Below, in pieces: positions 13,490-21,511 of a DNA stretch of 34,819 nt. The translations under genes and the position numbers were made by a program. Each line of letters begins with the position of its first letter. The stretch's first letter is position 1. The stretch lies in the NCBI GenBank assembly GCA_903936705.1, contig CAIZWN010000053.1, positions 1 to 34,819 of the forward strand, written 5' to 3'. Source of the DNA: an uncultured Myxococcales bacterium (GTDB lineage Bacteria; Myxococcota_A; UBA9042; DTJE01). The notes beneath the pieces are model-generated. The model did no database searches, was not told the origin of the DNA, and saw only the letters and a list, made by a program, of their open reading frames with translations.

Positions 13490-15637
13490 TTATTGCCAGA
13501 TATCGGCATCATCGGCAGGGGTCAGACCTGCATAGGCCTCATCGAAAAGGTTTTCCTGTCCTGGTTCGGGGGCGACGGTTGGCAACTGACCTCGGATTCC
13601 TGCCACGGTGCGCCGGAGTACCGATGCCACGTCCAGCGCGGAAGTCGGTCGTGCCGTGATGTCCAAATCCAGGCATGCCCGCAATATCTGGCTGACTTCG
13701 GCTGGCAAGGTTGCCTGGTCAAGACGTCTCACCCTGGCAGCTCTTGCCGTGGCCGAGGATGGCCCGGATGGCAGAGGTCCCAGAAGGCTTTCCAGTAGCA
13801 GCAGACCGAACGAGTAGATGTCCGTCGCAGCAGTCAGGTCGTAGCCGGCCTCCTGTTCGGGCGACATGTAGTCGGGGGTGCCACAGATGTACAAGGACCG
13901 GTCCCGGTGGATCTCCAGCGCCTTGGCCATTCCGAAATCCATCAGTTTGAACTGGCCGTCGGGCAGGACCATGACGTTGCCAGGCTTGATATCCCGATGG
14001 ATTACCTTGCGGGCATGGGCGAATGCCAGTGCTTCTGCCAATGTCGTAGCCATCGCCGCCACGCGCTCGAGAGGCATTACCCGGTCGGGGCTTTGCTCCA
14101 GGAAACGATCCAGGGGATCCCCGGCCACGAACTCCATCACCATATAATGGCGTCCCGAGACGTTGCCGACGTCGAAGACCTGGACGATTGATGGGTGGGC
14201 CAGGCCGGCAACGATCCGGGCCTCGCGCATGAAATATTCCTCGGCAATGTCGTCCGGAAGGTTCGGGTTCGACAGGAATTTCAGGACGACATCCCTTTGC
14301 AGCAGGGAATCTCGGGCCAGATAGACAATCGCGGTACCGCCCTCTCCCAGGCGCTGGGTCACGGTGTACCTGTCTGGTAATCCAGGTGGGATGATGTCGG
14401 CGCGAGGAGCGCCCGGTGCCGGTTGCTGCTGGTTGGAGGTGGAAATCAGCCGGGCATCCTCCAGGCGCTGCATCTCGAAACGCATCGGGTCCGACAGGAT
14501 CTTCTCGGCCTCCAGTCGCTTGATGGCCCGCAGCGCCGGTTCCAAAGCCTGTTCTCGGACGAAGAAGCCGACCAGATGCTCGAATGCCTGGCGAGTCTGT
14601 TCAGTGGGGACAACCCTGTCGATGAACTGGGTGAAATACCGTACCGCCTCCTGGCCGCGTCCCTGGTTGGTCATGATTCTGCCCAGGAGATAGCACGCCT
14701 TCGCGTATCCGCGGTCGGCGGCGGTGGCCATCTTCAGGATATCTTCCGCCTGGTCCAGGCGTCCCAGTTGGTGTGCCAGCCTGCCGGCCTCGAGGATGTG
14801 ACCCGCTGCCGTCAGCGCCTGGATTTCCTTGTCGGGATTCTGGATCAGGGCGTACAGCTGGGCTGCGCGGCTGTGGTCCCCCGCCTCCTCGTACATTGCT
14901 GCGGCTTCGCTACCCAGGCCTGCCTTTTCCAGGATTGCGGCCCCCAGGTCGGATCTGCCGGCATGTTGGTATGCCTGGGCGGCCTCGCGCTGCATGCCGG
15001 CCTGTGCCCAGCACTCGGCGGCGCTCAGCGGGTCGCGTGCAGCCTCGAATGCCTCGGCTGCTTGCGGGAATCGTCCGTCCTTCCTCATGGATCTTGCCGA
15101 CAGTCGATGGGCTTCCGAGTCGTGCCCCAGCAGACGGTAGATCCGCGCGGCCTGGTCCAGCCGTCCTGCCGCTACCATCTCCTCGGCGGCGCCCCACATG
15201 TCTCCGACTTGCGTCAGCAACTCGGCAGCCCGCTCGTGGTTACCTGACCTGGCAAACGCCTCGGCAGCACGACGCATGTCCGGGACCCGCAGCAGGGCAT
15301 TGGCGGCCGATTCCAGGTCGCCCGAGCGATCGAACAACTCGGCAGCGCGGGCGTACTTCTGCATTCGCATGGCTACGCGGGCGGCGCCCTTGTGATCCCC
15401 CTGTTTCATTAGGAGGTCCATCGCTTCCTGCAGGCGTCCCGCACTGACGAGGCCCGCGACGTTCGGCAGTGTCCCAGTTTCGCCGGCTGCGGCCATGCCG
15501 CCTTTTGGCGCTTTGGATGCGGCGCCGGCACTGTCTTGCTGCCGAGAGCGTCGTCGCAAAATCGCGTAGCCGACACCAAGTGCTGCTGCCACTAGAAACA
15601 GTGCGATCAGTAGCGAGGAGATATCCAAGGCGTGCAA
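13490..15637 (-). CDS. Membrane-anchored alpha-solenoid Ser/Thr protein kinase
   Basis: Eukaryotic-type protein kinase. Start uncertain: the frame is open to 15793, but TTG 15637 is preferred because it follows an AGGATGGA-type ribosome site and a promoter at 15662-15691, and places the membrane helix near the N-terminus. Order over about 715 residues: one transmembrane helix about 4-27 (LLIALFLVAAALGVGYAI) followed by RRRSR; a long solenoid about 55-400 of short helical hairpins (A-G-D-x-x-x-A-A-E-L type, TPR-like); kinase domain about 425-690. Kinase landmarks are intact: LGEGGTAIVYLARD (P-loop), VVLKFL (ATP-binding Lys), HRDIKPGN (catalytic loop), DFG, and GTPDYMSPEQ (activation segment end). 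Positive residues after the helix place the kinase in the cytoplasm. The usual PknB order (kinase, then TM, then sensor) is reversed. It is divergent from ribH. Confidence 0.88.
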   Translation of the reverse strand: MHALDISSLLIALFLVAAALGVGYAILRRRSRQQDSAGAASKAPKGGMAAAGETGTLPNVAGLVSAGRLQEAMDLLMKQGDHKGAARVAMRMQKYARAAELFDRSGDLESAANALLRVPDMRRAAEAFARSGNHERAAELLTQVGDMWGAAEEMVAAGRLDQAARIYRLLGHDSEAHRLSARSMRKDGRFPQAAEAFEAARDPLSAAECWAQAGMQREAAQAYQHAGRSDLGAAILEKAGLGSEAAAMYEEAGDHSRAAQLYALIQNPDKEIQALTAAGHILEAGRLAHQLGRLDQAEDILKMATAADRGYAKACYLLGRIMTNQGRGQEAVRYFTQFIDRVVPTEQTRQAFEHLVGFFVREQALEPALRAIKRLEAEKILSDPMRFEMQRLEDARLISTSNQQQPAPGAPRADIIPPGLPDRYTVTQRLGEGGTAIVYLARDSLLQRDVVLKFLSNPNLPDDIAEEYFMREARIVAGLAHPSIVQVFDVGNVSGRHYMVMEFVAGDPLDRFLEQSPDRVMPLERVAAMATTLAEALAFAHARKVIHRDIKPGNVMVLPDGQFKLMDFGMAKALEIHRDRSLYICGTPDYMSPEQEAGYDLTAATDIYSFGLLLLESLLGPLPSGPSSATARAARVRRLDQATLPAEVSQILRACLDLDITARPTSALDVASVLRRTVAGIRGQLPTVAPEPGQENLFDEAYAGLTPADDADIWQ

Positions 15638-15661
15638 CCGTCCATCCTGAACAGCGGCATC

Positions 15662-15691
15662 ATTATCGGTTGTGCGAGCTCGTGGGGCCAA
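15662..15691 (-). promoter_or_regulatory. Candidate promoter for the kinase gene
   Basis: On the minus strand, TTGGCC (15691-15686) and GATAAT (15667-15662) are 18 bp apart. The predicted start near 15655 lies just upstream of the TTG at 15637, which favours that start codon. Confidence 0.45.
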
Positions 15692-15719
15692 GTAGACGTC
15701 ATGGCGGTGCTGGCGCGGC

Positions 15720-15748
15720 TTGCGATTACCTGTCGCGTGGGTTATCTT
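15720..15748 (+). promoter_or_regulatory. Candidate promoter for the ribH operon
   Basis: TTGCGA (15720-15725) and TATCTT (15743-15748) are 17 bp apart. The predicted start near 15755 gives a leader of about 37 nt before the ribH ATG (15792), with GGAGA in between. It is divergent from, and within 30 bp of, the kinase promoter. No FMN riboswitch-like sequence is visible in so short a leader. Confidence 0.4.
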
Positions 15749-15791
15749 CGGTGCCGCCTTTCGGGACGAGTCCCGCACGGAGATTGGCACC

Positions 15792-16256
15792 ATGGGACGT
15801 GTGGTCGAAGGTCAGATGAACGCCGCCGGTTTGCGTTTCGCTCTGGTGGTCAGCCGGTTCAACCATTTCATTACGGCTCGCCTGGAGGAAGGTGCCATCG
15901 ATGCGCTGACGCGCCATGGCGCGGATCCGGCCGTGATCGATGTGTACAGGGTCCCTGGGGCCTTCGAGATGCCGCTGGCGGCCCGAAAGGTTGCTGCATC
16001 CGGTAACTATGATGCGGTGATTGCCATCGGGTGCGTGGTTCGGGGCTCTACACCGCATTTCGATTACGTGGCGGGGGAAGCGGCCAAGGGCCTTGCGATT
16101 GCCGGCATGGAGACCGGGGTTCCCGTGTCGTTCGGTGTGCTTACTACAGACAACCTGGAACAGGCCATCGAGCGTGCCGGCACCAAGTCGGGCAACAAGG
16201 GCTGGGATGCCGCCATGGGTGCAATAGAAATGGCCAACTTGTTGAAGGCCATGTGA
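15792..16256 (+). CDS. ribH: 6,7-dimethyl-8-ribityllumazine synthase
   Basis: RibH condenses 5-amino-6-ribitylamino-uracil with 3,4-dihydroxy-2-butanone 4-phosphate, the penultimate step of riboflavin synthesis, in the cytoplasm. ATG 15792 gives 154 residues, the usual length, and begins with the family's N-terminal pattern ([21 protein letters not shown]); the open frame extends upstream without similarity. Conserved blocks visible: [28 protein letters not shown] (containing the catalytic His), [19 protein letters not shown] and NKGWDAA. It is followed after 46 bp by nusB, a very common ribH-nusB pairing. No ribA/B, ribD or ribE gene is in the window. Confidence 0.96.
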   Translation: MGRVVEGQMNAAGLRFALVVSRFNHFITARLEEGAIDALTRHGADPAVIDVYRVPGAFEMPLAARKVAASGNYDAVIAIGCVVRGSTPHFDYVAGEAAKGLAIAGMETGVPVSFGVLTTDNLEQAIERAGTKSGNKGWDAAMGAIEMANLLKAM

Positions 16257-16265
16257 TCTCCCCTT

Positions 16266-16289
16266 CCGGACCCAGCTTCATGGGTCGGG
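16266..16289. other. Hairpin in the ribH-nusB gap
   Basis: CCGGACCCA (16266-16274) can pair with TGGGTCGGG (16281-16289) across a GCTTCA loop, with one mismatch. The 3' arm runs into the GGGGGAG ribosome-binding stretch of nusB (to about 16294), so the fold could modulate nusB translation or act in RNA processing. There is no T-tract, so it is not a classical terminator. Confidence 0.3.
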
Positions 16290-16302
16290 GGGAGTAGGTG
16301 CA

Positions 16303-16728
16303 ATGATGGGGACCCGGCGGCGGGCGCGGGAATGCGCGCTTCAGCTTTTGTACATGTGGGAGTTCCAGCGAACGACCGATCATTCGGGCGCCGTTGCCTT
16401 CTGGGTCGATCGTCCCCAGGATGAACCCGCCACGCGGGAGTTTGCGATGTCCCTGGTTGATGGAGTTGTGCTGCGCATTGAGGAGGTCGACGATCTGATC
16501 CGCAAGGCGTCGCTGAACTGGCGGATCGATCGTATGGCGACTGTCGATAGGAACATTTTGCGTCTGGCGACGTTCGAACTGATGGAAGTAGCCGACACCC
16601 CGTTGAAGGTGGTACTGAACGAGGCGATCGAACTTTCGAAACGGTATGGTTCCGAGGACTCCGGCGCGTTCGTCAACGGCGTGCTGGACAAGATCGGATC
16701 GACCCTGCGACCAGGGCAGAAGAAGTAG
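16303..16728 (+). CDS. nusB: Transcription antitermination factor NusB
   Basis: NusB binds boxA RNA with NusE (S10) and supports rRNA transcription antitermination. The 141-residue all-helical protein has the family's signatures: RRRARECALQLLYMWEF at the N-terminus, then NWRIDRMATVDRNILRLATFELM, TPLKVVLNEAIELSKRYGSEDSGAFVNGVLDKI. ATG 16303 lies eight bases after GGAG; the adjacent ATG at 16306 would also work. It is in the ribH-nusB order seen in many bacteria. Confidence 0.96.
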   Translation: MMGTRRRARECALQLLYMWEFQRTTDHSGAVAFWVDRPQDEPATREFAMSLVDGVVLRIEEVDDLIRKASLNWRIDRMATVDRNILRLATFELMEVADTPLKVVLNEAIELSKRYGSEDSGAFVNGVLDKIGSTLRPGQKK

Positions 16729-16784
16729 GCACGCGCGACGTCCCGGAAAACGGGGCCAGCGCCGGCAACGAGGCGAATCGGGGA

Positions 16785-17327
16785 ATGAAGATCCAGTTCG
16801 TCAAGCCCGACCTTCACCAGATCGACCATGTGGCAGCCGAGACGTTCGTCGTCACGGTCTTCGAGGACGAACGTCCTCCCCGCGGGTTGGCCGGACTGCT
16901 GGATTGGCGGCTGTCAGGTCGGCTGTCCCAGATGATGCTGTCGAATCAGATGGCCGGGCGCTTTCGCGAGGCCGTCCTGTTTCCCGCGTATGGCCGTATT
17001 CCATCGGCGCGTGTTTGTGCCTACGGGCTTGGTCGTATCGCCGATTTTTCGCCGGCGCGGGCCCGGGAGGCCTCCTGGTTCATTGCGGACTCGCTGCACA
17101 AGCTGAGGGCTGGATCGTTCGTGACCGCCCTCCCGGGTTCGCCATCGGCCTTGGTGCCGGTGCGGGCCAGGATGGAACTGTTTCTGGAGGAAATGGTGCG
17201 CGTCTTCGGCACGGACGACGCGTCGGCCGCCGTGGACGTGATCCTGGTCGAACCCCAGGAAGTCCACCGGGAACTGACCGAGGTTGTTGCGACTGCCATG
17301 CGCAAGTTGCGGGGGCTGTGGAAGTGA
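16785..17327 (+). CDS. Stand-alone M17 peptidase N-terminal-like domain protein
   Basis: A 180-residue protein resembling only the N-terminal (macro-like) domain of M17 leucyl aminopeptidases: FVVTVFEDERPPRGLAGLLD, then GRFREAVLFPAYGRIPSARV and AYGLGRI. The C-terminal catalytic domain with its two-metal site and the NTDAEGR-type motif is absent, and no such domain follows in any frame. It therefore cannot be an aminopeptidase by itself. In intact enzymes this domain mediates hexamer contacts and, in PepA, DNA binding, so a regulatory or binding role is possible. The ATG follows CGGGGA. The stop codon overlaps the pyrF GTG (GTGA at 17324-17327), so it is translationally coupled to pyrF. Confidence 0.75.
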   Translation: MKIQFVKPDLHQIDHVAAETFVVTVFEDERPPRGLAGLLDWRLSGRLSQMMLSNQMAGRFREAVLFPAYGRIPSARVCAYGLGRIADFSPARAREASWFIADSLHKLRAGSFVTALPGSPSALVPVRARMELFLEEMVRVFGTDDASAAVDVILVEPQEVHRELTEVVATAMRKLRGLWK

Positions 17328-18034
17328 CACCTACCGCGCGCCTGCCGATACCGGCCGATCGAATTTGCATCGCGCTTGATACGTCAGACCTGGACGACGC
17401 GACGGCGCTGGTTCGTCTTCTGGCGCCGTTCGCAGGCTGGTTCAAGGTGGGGCTGACGCTTTTTGGCAGCGAGGGGCCGCGGGCGGTGGCGGCCGTTGCA
17501 GCTGCTGGCGGGCGGGTTTTTCTGGATCTGAAGTTGCACGATATTCCGGCGCAGGTGCGGGGGGCGGTTTCGGCGGCCTCCGATCTTGGGGTCGGCCTTT
17601 TGACTGTGCATGCTGCCGGCGGGCCCTCGATGCTCGAGGCGGCAGCTGCGGGTCGCAGGAACGGGCTGGCAGTGGTCGCCGTGACTGTATTGACGTCGCT
17701 GTCGGACCAGGAATGGGAACGGGTCTGCCCGGGATCGTCGCCTGCGGAATCGGTCTGTCGGTTGACGGATTTGGCGGTTGCTGCCGGGCTTGATGGCGTC
17801 GTTCTTTCGCCCCGCGAGGTGGCCGCCACGCGGGCGCGGGTGCCGCGGGACTTTCGCCTGGTCACACCCGGTATTCGGCCGGCGGACGGCGGACTGGACG
17901 ATCAGGCGCGCACCGGGACGCCGCTAGGGGCACTGGCTGACGGGGCCGACCTGCTGGTTATCGGGCGTCCGGTCACCCAGGCCAGTGACCCTGTTGCTGC
18001 GCTGCGATTACTTCGTGGGCTTGATCCGATCTAG
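17324..18034 (+). CDS. pyrF: Orotidine 5'-phosphate decarboxylase
   Basis: PyrF converts OMP to UMP, the last step of de novo pyrimidine synthesis. GTG 17324 gives 236 residues; the frame is open far upstream over nusB and the M17-N gene but without similarity. The family's active-site block FLDLKLHDIPAQV is present, together with ICIALDT at the N-terminus (first beta-strand aspartate), GWFKVGLTLF (lysine), LTVHAAGG, VVAVTVLTSL, and the phosphate-binding end TPGIRP and LLVIGRPVT. The TIM-barrel is complete. It overlaps the preceding gene by 4 bp; 77 bp separates it from rlmB. Confidence 0.95.
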   Translation: MTPTARLPIPADRICIALDTSDLDDATALVRLLAPFAGWFKVGLTLFGSEGPRAVAAVAAAGGRVFLDLKLHDIPAQVRGAVSAASDLGVGLLTVHAAGGPSMLEAAAAGRRNGLAVVAVTVLTSLSDQEWERVCPGSSPAESVCRLTDLAVAAGLDGVVLSPREVAATRARVPRDFRLVTPGIRPADGGLDDQARTGTPLGALADGADLLVIGRPVTQASDPVAALRLLRGLDPI

Positions 18035-18111
18035 GGTTCCCGGTTGTCGGGCGGCCTGATGGCAGTCGCCCGGGCCTGGGCGATGGATCGGGATTCAACC
18101 GGGGATTCCAG

Positions 18112-18954
18112 ATGCGCGAACCTCGAAGGGATGCTCGTCCCCCCTCCCGCGGGCCTGCCGATTTCCATCGACGGGACGATTCACCCCGGCAGGGTCGGAT
18201 GGAGGCTCGAACCTCGGACGAGGACCTCGTGTACGGTCTGCACCCCGTGGCATCTTATGTCGCGGAGGCCGCGGGGCGCATCCGCGAAGTGCTGGTTGAT
18301 GCTGGCGCCGGCGGCGGGCCACGGGACGTTGCGGAAGCGGCGCGGGTGGCTGGTGTGGCGGTACGCGTGCTGCCAGCGGAGGCCTTTCGGGAACTGGCTC
18401 GCGGCCGTCCGTTCCAGGGGATAGCGGCTCGCGTAAAGCCCTTCGAATATGCAGATGCAGACGACATGGCGCGTGATTACGTCCAGGACCCAGGTTCGGT
18501 CCTGATAGCGCTTGATTCCGTCCAGGATCCCCATAATCTCGGGTCGATTCTCAGGTCGGCGGCCTTTTTCGGGGCGCGTGGAATAGTCCTGCCGCGCGAC
18601 AGATCGGTCGAGGTGACGCCAGTCGTGGTCAAGGTATCTGCCGGAGCGGCGGCCCGGGTTCCCGTGGCGCAGGTCACGAATTTGGCTCGCTGGCTGCGGT
18701 CGTCGGCGGATGCTGGCTGGACCGTGGTCGGCGCCGTCGCGCGTGGCGGGATTCTGCCATCGGCCCTGCCAGCCAGCCGCCCGCTGATACTGGTGCTGGG
18801 GTCGGAAGGAGAGGGTCTCAGGAGGCTCGTGACCGAGGCCTGTTCGGTCCACGTCACGATACTGTCTCCGGGGGGGTTCGAGTCGCTGAACGTCGGGGTC
18901 GCAGCGGGCATCCTGCTGGCGGCTGCATCCGAGGATCAGGGAAGGATTCAATGA
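18112..18954 (+). CDS. rlmB: 23S rRNA (guanosine-2'-O)-methyltransferase, RlmB/TrmH family
   Basis: SPOUT-class methyltransferase that 2'-O-methylates rRNA (G2251 for E. coli RlmB) using S-adenosylmethionine. An Arg/Pro-rich N-terminal tail of about 30 residues precedes the substrate-recognition domain (VYGLHPVASYV, with GRPFQGIAARV at its end). The knotted catalytic domain follows: motif 1 LDSVQDPHNLGSILRSA, motif 2 LILVLGSEGEGLRRL, motif 3 SPGGFESLNVGVAAGILL. ATG 18112 follows GGGGA; ATG 18199, directly before the recognition domain, is a plausible alternative. The stop overlaps the next gene's ATG (ATGA). Assignment to RlmB rather than another TrmH-family enzyme is by architecture only. 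Confidence 0.9.
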   Translation: MREPRRDARPPSRGPADFHRRDDSPRQGRMEARTSDEDLVYGLHPVASYVAEAAGRIREVLVDAGAGGGPRDVAEAARVAGVAVRVLPAEAFRELARGRPFQGIAARVKPFEYADADDMARDYVQDPGSVLIALDSVQDPHNLGSILRSAAFFGARGIVLPRDRSVEVTPVVVKVSAGAAARVPVAQVTNLARWLRSSADAGWTVVGAVARGGILPSALPASRPLILVLGSEGEGLRRLVTEACSVHVTILSPGGFESLNVGVAAGILLAAASEDQGRIQ

Positions 18955-20228
18955 ATTCGGCGAAAATGGTGTATTGCGACGATCGCGGCGAACTGTACGA
19001 CCATCCCTTCTACGAAATGACCGTCTTCGACGGTGTCGGCGTTCGGCCTCCGCGACCGGAGGAACTTGTCGAATTGCCCCCCGGCAGCGACGTTTGGATG
19101 CTGCCGGGAAGGGCGCCCTACGGCTGGAACCCCGAGACCGGCGGACCCGAGGTTGTCAGGACGGTGAACGGGGCCTCGGCATTCGCCAGCCCGGCCTGGC
19201 TGCGGCTGGCACTGCCTGCCTTCGTCAAGGAGGAAGGAGCCCCGGTGCTGCCGCTGTTCGCGTACGCCCCGCTGGGCTTCAGACGCGGTCGGCTGGTGAC
19301 TACGGCCCTTCGCGTTGACCGGTCGAACCGCCAGGACCCGCGGCAGTTCCAGTTGCCCGAAATCCGGCGTGCCGCTCGCGCCCTGCGGCGTTCAATGCCG
19401 ACCAACCGCCTGGCAGAGCATCTTGAACACTGCGCGCTTGTTTACGGCTGCAGGGCGGCCCAGAATTTCTTCCTGGCGCGCGAGGAGTGTCCGTTACCGA
19501 CGGCTCCCACTTGCAACTGTGCCTGCGCGGGATGCCTGTCACTGGACCCTGACCAGGGGGTCACGGCGCCGCATCAGCGCATCGTCTTCGTGCCTACCCC
19601 CGAGGAGATCGCCGAAGTTGCGTGCCTGCACATCGGGCGCGTGCCCAGGGCCGTGGTCTCGTTCGGCCAGGGTTGCGAGGGTGAACCGCTTACCGTTGCC
19701 GACACTCTTGTCGAGGCCGTCCGCCAGATCCGGCGGCACACCGATGCCGGCACAATCAACCTGAACACCAATGGCAGCAGGCCGGGGGCGGTCGCCGAAC
19801 TGTGCGAGGCCGGTCTTGATGCCATCCGTCTGTCCTTGAACTCCTTTCGTCGTCCGGCCTACGATGCCTATTTCCGTCCCCGTGGTTTCGAGTTGGCCGA
19901 CGTGCTTGAAAGCGGCCGGATCGTTCGCGAGTCGGGAGGCTTCGTTTCGGTCAACCTCCTGGTGTTTCCGGGGGTCTCCGATATCCCCGGCGATGTCGAT
20001 GCGACGATCGCAGGTCTCGTGGCTTGCCAGGCCGACTTCGTGCAGATGCGCAACCTCAACATCGATCCGGACGTGTACTATGGGGCGGTCGGCAAGCCGG
20101 ACGGCCAGCCGATCGGCCTTGCGGCCACGATGGAGCGCATCCGGACGGCAATTCCCGCCATGCGCTTCGGGTACTTCAATCCGCCGGTCCGGAGTCTGGT
20201 CCGGCAGCGAAGGAGGGGCTCTCGATGA
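18951..20228 (+). CDS. Orphan radical SAM protein
   Basis: A 425-residue radical SAM enzyme of unknown substrate. The 4Fe-4S/SAM motif CX3CX2C is formed by Cys188, Cys192 and Cys195 (in PTCNCACAGC), with an extra Cys190. It is followed by a GGE-like SAM motif (FGQGCEGEP) and by INLNTNGS and IRLSLNS strands typical of the partial TIM barrel. The first about 180 residues form an extra domain I do not recognise, with VYCDDRGELYDHP at its start. No C-terminal SPASM-type cysteine cluster is seen. The ATG overlaps the rlmB stop and its own stop overlaps the aminotransferase ATG. Coupling on both sides suggests stable co-production, but the pathway is unknown. A methylthiolation or rRNA role is not supported by motifs. 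Confidence 0.85.
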   Translation: MNSAKMVYCDDRGELYDHPFYEMTVFDGVGVRPPRPEELVELPPGSDVWMLPGRAPYGWNPETGGPEVVRTVNGASAFASPAWLRLALPAFVKEEGAPVLPLFAYAPLGFRRGRLVTTALRVDRSNRQDPRQFQLPEIRRAARALRRSMPTNRLAEHLEHCALVYGCRAAQNFFLAREECPLPTAPTCNCACAGCLSLDPDQGVTAPHQRIVFVPTPEEIAEVACLHIGRVPRAVVSFGQGCEGEPLTVADTLVEAVRQIRRHTDAGTINLNTNGSRPGAVAELCEAGLDAIRLSLNSFRRPAYDAYFRPRGFELADVLESGRIVRESGGFVSVNLLVFPGVSDIPGDVDATIAGLVACQADFVQMRNLNIDPDVYYGAVGKPDGQPIGLAATMERIRTAIPAMRFGYFNPPVRSLVRQRRRGSR

Positions 20229-21451
20229 GGCTTGCTAAACTGGCAGAATCACTGGCTGATTCGGCGACATTACGGCTGAATGCAACGGCTGCGCGTTTGA
20301 AGGCGGAAGGCGAACCCGTGATCCATCTGGGTGGCGGCGAGCCCGAGTCGCCGGCACCGGCGGCTGCCGTTCGGGCGGCTCGTGAACTGCTGGACAAGGG
20401 CACCGTCAAGTACACGGCCACTCCGGGTATTCCGATGCTCAGGCAGACAATTGCCTCGCAGGTGGAACAGGAATTTGGCCGGCCGACGAAGCAGGCGGAG
20501 GTGCTGGTCACGGCCGGCGCCAAGCCCGCAATCTACGCGGCCCTGGTTGCTGTGCTGGACCCTGGCGACGAGGTCGTGTTTCCGTCGCCGTTCTGGGTGT
20601 CGTACCCCGAGATGGTACGGCTTGCGGGCGGCGTTCCCGTCCCAGTGACGGCCGTCGACGGAGGTTTCGAGCCGCGCATAGAGGACATCGAGGCCGCCCT
20701 GACCGACCGTACCCGCATGATGATCTTGAACAGCCCGAACAATCCGTCGGGGGCGGTCTACTCGGAGGGCCTTGTCGCCGCGGTCGTCGAACTGTGCGAG
20801 CGCCGGGGGCTGTTCCTGCTGGCAGACGAGATATACAGGCGTCTGGTGTTCGATGGCCGGACTGCACCAGGGGCCCTTTGTTATTCCCGTGAAAGCGGCG
20901 ACGAGGGGCGCGTGATTCTGGTCGATGGCGTGTCGAAGATGTTTGGCATGACCGGGTTTCGTGTGGGTTGGGCAGTGGCTTCCCGTCGGGTGATCGAGGT
21001 GATGGGTAACATCATCGGCCAGACGATGTCTTGCGCGTCCGCGGTGGGCCAGGTTGCGGCGCTGGCGGCGTTGCGGGAAGAGTCGTCGTACGTCGAGGAA
21101 CTGCGGCGCGATCTGCAGGGACGCCGGGATCTGCTGGTGCGCGAACTGGCAACCATCCCGGGCGTACGCCTGACCCCACCTGCAGGGACCTTCTATTCCA
21201 TGCCGGATTTCAGTGCCATCGCGCCAGCCAGCGAGCCGCTGTCGGCCTTTCTTCTGCAGCATACCCGTGTCGTAACCGTGCCCGGCAAGGACTTCGGGTG
21301 CGAGGGACACCTGCGAATATCCTACTGCGGCCCTGCGGCTGACGTCGTCGAAGGAATTCGTCGTATTCGATGGGCGCTGGACCAGTCATCGCCCCAGGAG
21401 ATCGAGTTCGGCGGCAGAGTTCATGTTCGCGACTGGGACGCACCCGTCTGA
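20225..21451 (+). CDS. Aspartate-type aminotransferase (class I, PLP)
   Basis: Fold-type I aminotransferase, subgroup I-gamma like thermophile and Rhizobium AspC/AatA, exchanging amino groups between an amino acid (probably aspartate) and 2-oxoglutarate. ATG 20225 follows AGGAGGGG and overlaps the radical SAM stop (ATGA). Length is 408 residues. Landmarks: LGGGEPESPAPAAA, KYTATPGIPMLRQ, TAGAKPAIY, PSPFWVSYPEM, LNSPNNPSGAVY, LLADEIYRRLVFDG, and DGVSKMFGMTGFRVGW with Lys238 binding PLP, then the substrate-carboxylate Arg in HLRISYC. The usual about 390-400 residues are exceeded only by a short C-terminal tail. Substrate beyond the family cannot be fixed by eye; aspartate or prephenate are both known for this subgroup. 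Confidence 0.9.
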   Translation: MRLAKLAESLADSATLRLNATAARLKAEGEPVIHLGGGEPESPAPAAAVRAARELLDKGTVKYTATPGIPMLRQTIASQVEQEFGRPTKQAEVLVTAGAKPAIYAALVAVLDPGDEVVFPSPFWVSYPEMVRLAGGVPVPVTAVDGGFEPRIEDIEAALTDRTRMMILNSPNNPSGAVYSEGLVAAVVELCERRGLFLLADEIYRRLVFDGRTAPGALCYSRESGDEGRVILVDGVSKMFGMTGFRVGWAVASRRVIEVMGNIIGQTMSCASAVGQVAALAALREESSYVEELRRDLQGRRDLLVRELATIPGVRLTPPAGTFYSMPDFSAIAPASEPLSAFLLQHTRVVTVPGKDFGCEGHLRISYCGPAADVVEGIRRIRWALDQSSPQEIEFGGRVHVRDWDAPV

Positions 21452-21511
21452 CTGCCCAATCGTCTTGAAAGGCCGGCTTGTTCCCCAGGTACTTGATTAC
21501 CGATGTCCATG

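Noticed and set aside
15638-15793. Kinase start at 15793
   Set aside because: It would overlap the ribH start, lacks a ribosome site, and adds 52 polar residues before the membrane helix. It remains possible.
16646-17323. N-terminal extension of the pyrF frame
   Set aside because: It covers nusB and the M17-N gene in the wrong frame with Arg/Gly-rich noise. GTG 17324 begins the real family sequence.
18035-18111. GC-rich inverted repeats after pyrF as a terminator
   Set aside because: Imperfect stems and no T-tract. The downstream rlmB is probably in the same transcript.
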